Positions 13,531 to 19,031 of a stretch of 19,031 nt of DNA are shown in pieces. The DNA comes from an uncultured Mucilaginibacter sp. (GTDB taxonomy: Bacteria; Bacteroidota; Bacteroidia; Sphingobacteriales; Sphingobacteriaceae). The stretch is taken from the NCBI RefSeq assembly GCF_946481715.1, contig NZ_CAMLOV010000110.1, positions 1-19,031 of the forward strand, read 5' to 3'. The position numbers and the translations under genes were made by a program. A model generated the notes under the pieces. It was not told the origin of the DNA. It saw only the letters and a program-made list of their open reading frames with translations, and made no database searches. Within the stretch, counting starts at the first letter, position 1. Each line of letters starts with the position of its first letter.

Positions 13531-14850
13531 ATGAAGAAGATATATGTTGCCACCCTGGCGATATTTTTATTTGCGTCGTGCCATACCCAAAGCAACTGGC
13601 AAAAGCTTGCGGCTAACCCCGAGTTTATCCACAGATCGGTGAGGCAGGTTACCGATGTAATGGTGCATGATATTTATTCGCCGCCGGTTGCCAGCCGCAT
13701 TTACGCTTATGTTAGCGTGGCTGCCTACGAGGCTGCCGTTAACGGCGATAAAAAATACGTTTCCTTATCAGGCCAACTAAACGGGCTCGATTCGGTGCCG
13801 AAACCTTTGCCAGGCAAAACCTATTGTTATACGCTTGCGGCGGCCCATGCAGCGCTAACGGTTGGTAAAATATTGGTAATGAGCGAAGGGAGGATAGAAA
13901 GCTATCACGACAAAATGATGGCTGAGTTTAAGGAAACCGGCATGCCTGATGAGGTTTTCGATAATTCCATTGAATACGGAAAACTTATTGCCGACCGGAT
14001 ACTGAAATGGGCCGGCAAGGATAATTATAAGCATACCCGGTCCTTAGCCAGGTACGATGTACAAACTGACGATGCCACCTGGAAGCCAACACCGCCGGCA
14101 TATATGAAAGGGGTAGAGCCACACTGGAACGAGATCCGCCCTTTCTTATTGGACTCAGCACAGCAATTTAAACCCGCAAAGGCGGTTGATTTTTCAGTTA
14201 AAACCGACAGCTATTTTTACAAGTTGGCGCTGGCAGTGAGGGATACCGGTTTGCAATTAACCCCGCAGCAGGTTGCCATCGCCACTTTTTGGGATGATAA
14301 CCCCTTTAAAGTGAACAACAACGGCCATACTATGTTTGCTATAAAAAAAATCTCGCCCGGGGGGCACTGGATAAATATAGCAGCCCAGGTTTGCCGTAAT
14401 GCAAAGGCCGATTATGTGCGCAGTGCAGAAACTTATGCCTGCCTGGCCGTTGTAATTGCCGATGGTTTTATTAATTGCTGGGACGAGAAATACAAAAGCA
14501 AAGTAATACGCCCCGAAACTTATATAAACCAATACATAGACCAAAGCTGGGCACCATTACTGCAAACGCCGCCATTCCCCGAATATACCAGCGGGCATAG
14601 CGTTGTATCAAACGCTTCGGCGGTGGTAATGAGTAAGTTGTTTGGCCAAAACACAGCGTTTACCGATTCTACCGAAACGCAGTTTGATATCCCTCCGCGC
14701 ACCTTCCCTTCATTTAAGGCAGCGGCAAACGAAGCATCCATCAGCCGTTTTTACGGCGGTATCCACTATATGCCATCAATAATTAACGGCGTAGACGAAG
14801 GTGAGCGGATAGGCGCGTTTGCGTTAAGTAAACTTAAAACCCGCAAATAA
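13531..14850 (+). CDS. Vanadium-dependent haloperoxidase-related lipoprotein (PAP2 superfamily)
   Basis: The 439-aa protein starts with a lipoprotein signal (MKKIYVATLAIFLFASC; Cys17). The C-terminal third has the vanadate/phosphate-binding motifs: K-x6-RP (Lys320...Arg327-Pro), EYTSGHSVVSNA (351-362; His356, TSGH in place of PSGH) and SR-x5-H (SRFYGGIH, Arg406 and His412). The three blocks are in the right order and spacing for the PAP2/haloperoxidase helical bundle. The family holds true haloperoxidases that oxidise halide with H2O2 and acid phosphatases; which one this is cannot be told. The usual Asp after the last His is Ser here (HYMPS), which may matter for activity. It pairs divergently with the FG-GAP lipoprotein and ends one base before the convergent HTCS stop codon. 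Confidence 0.88.
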   Translation: MKKIYVATLAIFLFASCHTQSNWQKLAANPEFIHRSVRQVTDVMVHDIYSPPVASRIYAYVSVAAYEAAVNGDKKYVSLSGQLNGLDSVPKPLPGKTYCYTLAAAHAALTVGKILVMSEGRIESYHDKMMAEFKETGMPDEVFDNSIEYGKLIADRILKWAGKDNYKHTRSLARYDVQTDDATWKPTPPAYMKGVEPHWNEIRPFLLDSAQQFKPAKAVDFSVKTDSYFYKLALAVRDTGLQLTPQQVAIATFWDDNPFKVNNNGHTMFAIKKISPGGHWINIAAQVCRNAKADYVRSAETYACLAVVIADGFINCWDEKYKSKVIRPETYINQYIDQSWAPLLQTPPFPEYTSGHSVVSNASAVVMSKLFGQNTAFTDSTETQFDIPPRTFPSFKAAANEASISRFYGGIHYMPSIINGVDEGERIGAFALSKLKTRK

Positions 14851-14851
14851 A

Positions 14852-17800
14852 TTAATAAAATTTAGCCTTGGCTGCCCGCTTGCTTTGCTGGTACTCGGTT
14901 GGGGTAGTGCCAAACTGTTTTAAAAAGTTACGGCCCAGGTGCGATTGCGAACTGTAACCCACTAAATTGGCAACCTCGTATATTTTATAATCGCCTTCCT
15001 CCAGTAGTTTGGCGGCCGCTTTTAGCCGGGTAACGTTTATCAGTTCGTTTATGGTAAGGTTAGAAATTGCCTTTACTTTGCGGTACAGGGTTGGCTTGCT
15101 CATGTTCATAAAGCTGGCTATTTGCTCTACGTCCAGGTCGGCATCCTGTATGTTTTTATAAATTACGGTGTTCAGCTTATCTAAAAAGCTTTCATCGGGC
15201 TTAGAGTAAGCCATGGTTTTAATGTGTGCCAGTGGCGAACTCGCAAAGTATTCTTTTATTTTATTGCGGTTGATAAGCAGGTTGGCTATTTGTACCTGCA
15301 AATGCTCGGGCGAAAACGGTTTCTCTATGTAAGCATCTGCGCCCACTTCAAGCCCTTCAATTTTACTTTGCAGGGTGTTTTTAGCCGTTAGTAAGATGAT
15401 GGGGATATGGCTGTGTTCGAAATTGGTTTTTACGCGCTTGCAAAGCTCAAAGCCATCTACCACCGGCATCATCACATCCGAAATGATAAGCTGTATATGC
15501 TCAATATCAATCATATCAAGTGCTTCCTGCCCGTTTAAGGCTTTTATAACCGAGTATTTTTCAGCCAGTTCTGTGGCAATAAAATCCAATATCTCGGGGT
15601 TGTCGTCTACCAAAAGTATAATCGGTTTCATAAAGTCAAAGTTGTCGGCGCGGTTTACAGCGCCGTAATGTTCATAATCGTCCGGCGTATTCTGAAGGTC
15701 GAATTCCTTCTCCTGGTGAATTGGCAAAGTTAATGTGAATGTATTGTAATTGTCTGCCACATTATTCAAAAAAAGTTTGCCCTTATGCAATTCGGTGAGC
15801 GAACGAGATAACGATAGCCCAATACCTGTACCAGTTTGTTTCTCCGATTCCTTCATCCGAAAGAACGGTTCAAAGATCCTTTCACCCAGTTCGTGAGGGA
15901 TCAGGTATCCATCATTCTTGATGGTAAGCGCAAAAGATTCGTTTTTCTCATCGTGCTCTTCCAGTTCTATTTCCACAAAGGTATGGGCGTATTTAATAGC
16001 ATTATTGATAAGGTTGCTGATGATCTTGGTAAAGGCGTCTAAATCCACATAAGCATACAGGGGAGTGGCAGGCAGTTTAAGCTCGTAGCTGAGGTTTTTT
16101 TGCTCGGCCATCGTTTTAAACTGCAGGTAAGTATCAGCCAGTATTTGGTTGATCTCCGTTTTAACAAAGTTTAAGCTAAAGCCGTTTGTTTCGGTCTTCC
16201 TAAAATCGAGTAGTTGATTGGTCAGGTCCAGCAGCCGGTCGGTATTGCGCTCCATTATTTTCAGGTTCGCCTGTATTTCGGGCACCTGTTCGGCCTTTTT
16301 CATCACCTTTTCCATAGGCGCTTTTATCAGGGTAAGGGGCGTCCTTATCTCATGGGCAACATTGGTAAAAAACTCGATTTTTGCATTGTAAAGCTCTTTT
16401 TCTTTGTCGTTCTCCAGCAACTGTATCAACCGCTCGTTGGTTTGCCTGATGTTGAGGTGGTAGCGTTTAAACAAATAATATATGGTGAATACAAACAACA
16501 GGGTATAAATAAAATAGGCCCACATGCTTTTCCACCAGGGCGGTGCTATATCTATCTCTACGGTTGTTTCCTTATTCGTCCAAACGCCGTTATTATTGGC
16601 TGCTTCTACAATAAAAGTATAATGCCCCGGTGCCAGTTGCGTAAAATAAACCTTCCGGTTGGTTTTTAAATTTATCCAGCCTTTATCCAGGCCTTTCATC
16701 ATATACCGGTATTGCGTCATTTCGGGCGCTGTATAGCTTAACGATGCAAAATCGATACTAAACGAGGACTGGTTATAATTAAGCTTGATGTTTTTGGTGA
16801 GTATTACAGATTGCTTAAGCAGCGAATCTTTCCCCTTTACGGAGATTTCGCGGTTGTGTACCTGGAAGCCGGTAATATAAACCGGGGCTACAAAATCGTT
16901 ACGCGTAAAGTGTGCGGGGTTAAAACTTATCATGCCGCGCACGCAGCCAAAATACATGGTGCCATCGGTATCTTTAAAAGCAGAATTATAATTAAACTGA
17001 TCGCTTAAAAGCCCATTGGCCCTGGTGTATACTTTTATGCCTTCGGTGTTTAAATTTAGCGAGATAAGCCCCCGGGTAGTACTCACCCATATATTTTTGT
17101 CATCGTCTTCCAGTATTTTAAAAATGTAGCTGCTGGGCAGCCCGTTGTTCGAATCAAAATACTTAAACGTTCGCCTGTCGGTATCGTAACGCCATAGGCC
17201 CAGCCCCTCGGTTGCAAACCAAAGGTTGTTGTCGCTATCTTCAAAAATGCCGTTGATGATAGAAATTTTCAAGGCATTTTTTACCTTATAAGTATCTGCA
17301 AGCTTGTAGCTGCTGTTGTTTTTTATATCATAGCAATAAATGCCATCGCGAACGGTGCCCACCCATATTTTACCGTTATGATCTTCTATCATCGAATAAA
17401 TAAAATCGTAAGGCGGAATTTCATCTATCAAAGTAAAATCCCTTAGCGCCGGGTTAAAGCGGTATAAACCATGCGTAGTACCCACTAAAATAGCACCCGC
17501 ACGTGTTTTAAGGAAACCAACTATAAAATTGCTTTTAAGGGCGTTTTTGGCTGGCCCGGCTATAAATAGCTGTTCAACTTTACCTGTTTTAATGTTAAAA
17601 ACATTAAGCCCGCGTTCAAAGGTGCCAATGTAAAGGTATTTACCATCGGCAAGCAAGCCATGTATGTTGGTGTTTGATATGCCGTTTGCTACACCGGGGT
17701 AATAGTGCGTCCAGGTAGATTTATCGGCCGAGAGTTTATTCAGCCCGTTGTCCTCGGTACCCATCCATAGGTTGCCGTACATATCCTTGCATATCTCGCG

Positions 17801-18841
17801 CACAACGTTACCTTGCAGCGTGTTCTTTTCGCCGGGGTAGTATTTGCTAAACAGCGAATGTTGCTTTGGGTAATAATTTACCCCGCCAAAATAGGTGCCC
17901 ACCCACATGCCGCCTTCTACATCTTTATATAAAGTATAAACGGCATTGTCTGATAGCGAATACGGGTCGTTATAATGTTTTTTTACATTGGTGAAGGTGC
18001 CGGCGCTTACATTGTACATAAACAAGCCCGATTCGGTTGCAATCCAGTACTCGTTGTCGTTATACTTTGCAAAGTCGCGTACGTAAACTTCTGTTTTATC
18101 GGGGTTGTAAATAAGCATATCGCGGTAATCGCCGCTTATGCAATCAAATTCTTTAAAACCCTGGTTAGTTGTGCCTACAAATATTTTGTTGCTGCCTGCC
18201 CCAAATATTTTCTCGATATAATTTGATGCCACCCGCTGCGAGTGTTTAAACATATTGTAGCTGGTAAATGTGCGGCTGGCATGGTTGAGTTTTTTTAAGT
18301 CGCCCGCTGTGGTAGATAGCCAAAGGTCGCCGTGGTTAAACACAATTGATGTTGCCTCGAACGATTGATATGCCCGGTAGTTGGTTATTTTTTTTGTTTT
18401 TTTATCATACTTCATGAGCGTAGGCCCGGCTATAAACCAGCAGTTGTTGTAAGCATCCTGCACTATACACCGCACGCCATCGTAACCACCAATGTTTAAA
18501 TGCGAAAAAGTTTCCGTTTGCGGGTCGTACCGGTCTACGCCCTGGTCAGTACCTATCCATAAAGTGCCATCTTTATCAAGGCTAAGGCAGTGCACCATAT
18601 TGTTTGATATGGTTTTTGGGTCGGCAGCATCGTGCCGGAAAATTTTAAACGTATAGCCGTCAAAACGGTTAAGGCCATCTTTTGTACCAAGCCATAAAAA
18701 GCCGTTCCTGTCCTGTATACTACTGTAAACGGTATTGTTAGACAAGCCTTGCTCTACCTGGTAGTGCTTAAAATAATAGGTTTGCGCACCGCAAAAAAAC
18801 GGCAGCGTAACAAGTAAATAAATCAGGTAAACAGGTTTCAA
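14852..18841 (-). CDS. Hybrid two-component sensor kinase / response regulator with AraC output (HTCS)
   Basis: 1329 aa. Order: signal peptide (1-19, ending FCGAQ); two seven-bladed Reg_prop propellers (~25-650, repeats such as GFLWLGTKDGLNRFDG and GNLWMGTEDNGLNKL); Y_Y_Y domain (~690-765); one membrane helix (~772-792); HisKA with NVAHEIRTPLTLIKAP (phospho-accepting His830); HATPase with N box NLINNAIKYA (943-952) and G box GTGIGLSLS (1004-1012); receiver domain (~1073-1190: Asp1079/1080, phosphorylated Asp1122 in SDVMMP, Lys1174 in EKPFS); and a C-terminal AraC-type pair of helix-turn-helices (~1230-1325, ending HLGRNFLKQFGTTPTEY). HTCS proteins sense a periplasmic glycan fragment and control a nearby polysaccharide-utilisation locus in cis. 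The start codon is TTG at 18841: no ATG or GTG lies between it and the in-frame stop upstream (18890-18892), and the next Met is residue 82, which would remove the signal peptide. Confidence 0.95.
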   Translation of the reverse strand: MKPVYLIYLLVTLPFFCGAQTYYFKHYQVEQGLSNNTVYSSIQDRNGFLWLGTKDGLNRFDGYTFKIFRHDAADPKTISNNMVHCLSLDKDGTLWIGTDQGVDRYDPQTETFSHLNIGGYDGVRCIVQDAYNNCWFIAGPTLMKYDKKTKKITNYRAYQSFEATSIVFNHGDLWLSTTAGDLKKLNHASRTFTSYNMFKHSQRVASNYIEKIFGAGSNKIFVGTTNQGFKEFDCISGDYRDMLIYNPDKTEVYVRDFAKYNDNEYWIATESGLFMYNVSAGTFTNVKKHYNDPYSLSDNAVYTLYKDVEGGMWVGTYFGGVNYYPKQHSLFSKYYPGEKNTLQGNVVREICKDMYGNLWMGTEDNGLNKLSADKSTWTHYYPGVANGISNTNIHGLLADGKYLYIGTFERGLNVFNIKTGKVEQLFIAGPAKNALKSNFIVGFLKTRAGAILVGTTHGLYRFNPALRDFTLIDEIPPYDFIYSMIEDHNGKIWVGTVRDGIYCYDIKNNSSYKLADTYKVKNALKISIINGIFEDSDNNLWFATEGLGLWRYDTDRRTFKYFDSNNGLPSSYIFKILEDDDKNIWVSTTRGLISLNLNTEGIKVYTRANGLLSDQFNYNSAFKDTDGTMYFGCVRGMISFNPAHFTRNDFVAPVYITGFQVHNREISVKGKDSLLKQSVILTKNIKLNYNQSSFSIDFASLSYTAPEMTQYRYMMKGLDKGWINLKTNRKVYFTQLAPGHYTFIVEAANNNGVWTNKETTVEIDIAPPWWKSMWAYFIYTLLFVFTIYYLFKRYHLNIRQTNERLIQLLENDKEKELYNAKIEFFTNVAHEIRTPLTLIKAPMEKVMKKAEQVPEIQANLKIMERNTDRLLDLTNQLLDFRKTETNGFSLNFVKTEINQILADTYLQFKTMAEQKNLSYELKLPATPLYAYVDLDAFTKIISNLINNAIKYAHTFVEIELEEHDEKNESFALTIKNDGYLIPHELGERIFEPFFRMKESEKQTGTGIGLSLSRSLTELHKGKLFLNNVADNYNTFTLTLPIHQEKEFDLQNTPDDYEHYGAVNRADNFDFMKPIILLVDDNPEILDFIATELAEKYSVIKALNGQEALDMIDIEHIQLIISDVMMPVVDGFELCKRVKTNFEHSHIPIILLTAKNTLQSKIEGLEVGADAYIEKPFSPEHLQVQIANLLINRNKIKEYFASSPLAHIKTMAYSKPDESFLDKLNTVIYKNIQDADLDVEQIASFMNMSKPTLYRKVKAISNLTINELINVTRLKAAAKLLEEGDYKIYEVANLVGYSSQSHLGRNFLKQFGTTPTEYQQSKRAAKAKFY

Positions 18842-18857
18842 ATCGGTAGTGTTAAAA

Positions 18858-18865
18858 CAAATATA
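18858..18865 (-). promoter_or_regulatory. Candidate -7 box just upstream of the HTCS gene
   Basis: The minus strand reads TATATTTG, an exact TAnnTTTG match 16 bases before the TTG start. If real, the transcript leader would be only about 10 bases, close to leaderless. No good -33 element is seen, so confidence is low. Confidence 0.3.
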
Positions 18866-18976
18866 CTCAATCTGGCCAGAGGTTTTGGGCTAAAATTAGT
18901 TTGATACTTTTCGACTAATTATTGATATGATTTGATTAATTGCTACATAATAAAACCTTTTTCTTTACACTTAATT

Positions 18977-19000
18977 AAAGGGGGCTCTCCTGCCCTCTTT
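18977..19000 (+). promoter_or_regulatory. Hairpin in a leader region at the right edge
   Basis: AAAGGGGGC (18977-18985) pairs with GCCCTCTTT (18992-19000), one G-U pair, 6-base loop. It is followed by an A-rich, G-poor stretch to the window end, of the kind seen just before start codons of rightward Bacteroidota genes. It could be the 5' leader of a gene beyond the window (an HTCS neighbour might be a TonB-linked receptor; inference only) or a hairpin upstream of the HTCS promoter. Confidence 0.3.
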
Positions 19001-19031
19001 AAAACTAATTTAACCAACAACAATTCACTTA

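Overview
The window looks like a Bacteroidota chromosome, probably a Sphingobacteriaceae-type member (Mucilaginibacter or Pedobacter-like). The genus is inferred from gene types and repeat style. The supporting signs are a hybrid two-component regulator with Reg_prop/Y_Y_Y propellers, a secreted GH2 enzyme, an FG-GAP/UnbV lipoprotein next to a vanadium-haloperoxidase-like lipoprotein, weak or absent Shine-Dalgarno sites, -7 boxes of the TAnnTTTG type, and intergenic spaces filled with small palindromic repeats.

Left part (1-4250): the 5' two-thirds of a secreted glycoside hydrolase family 2 gene (minus strand) runs off the left edge. The outermost ~55 bases look foreign to it and may be a chimeric join. 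An AT-rich solitary SIR2-domain gene (minus, candidate NAD-depleting defence protein) follows. It sits between two diverged direct copies of an ~85-bp hairpin-bearing repeat. Next is an unrecognised protein with two C-terminal membrane segments.

Middle (4250-9700): a repeat-rich gap leads to an RNA-repair locus. RtcB RNA ligase (minus) is divergent from a single gene (plus) that fuses a WYL-type transcription regulator to a complete KptA/Tpt1 RNA 2'-phosphotransferase. The 510-bp divergent region holds several hairpins and a 105-bp perfectly centred imperfect palindrome that looks like a MITE. The RtcB N-terminus appears to contain a translated palindromic repeat. After the fusion gene comes an array of ~10-bp TGTACGAAAC-like units ending in a perfect 27-bp palindrome. 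Then come a small ArsR-family repressor, whose promoter is embedded in a nested dyad, and a DHFR/RibD-like reductase.

Right part (9700-19031): a 1186-aa calcium-loop (FG-GAP/VCBS plus UnbV/ASPIC) lipoprotein and a 439-aa vanadium-haloperoxidase/PAP2-like lipoprotein are transcribed divergently. The latter abuts, tail to tail with one base between, a 1329-aa hybrid sensor kinase/response regulator that appears to start at TTG. The final ~190 bases are a leader region that may belong to a rightward gene outside the window.

The most notable biology is the RtcB / WYL-KptA pair, an RNA-repair module in which sensor-regulator and NAD-dependent repair enzyme are one polypeptide. The flanked SIR2 gene is second. 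Any functional link between the two (NAD use, RNA damage, defence) is speculation from proximity.
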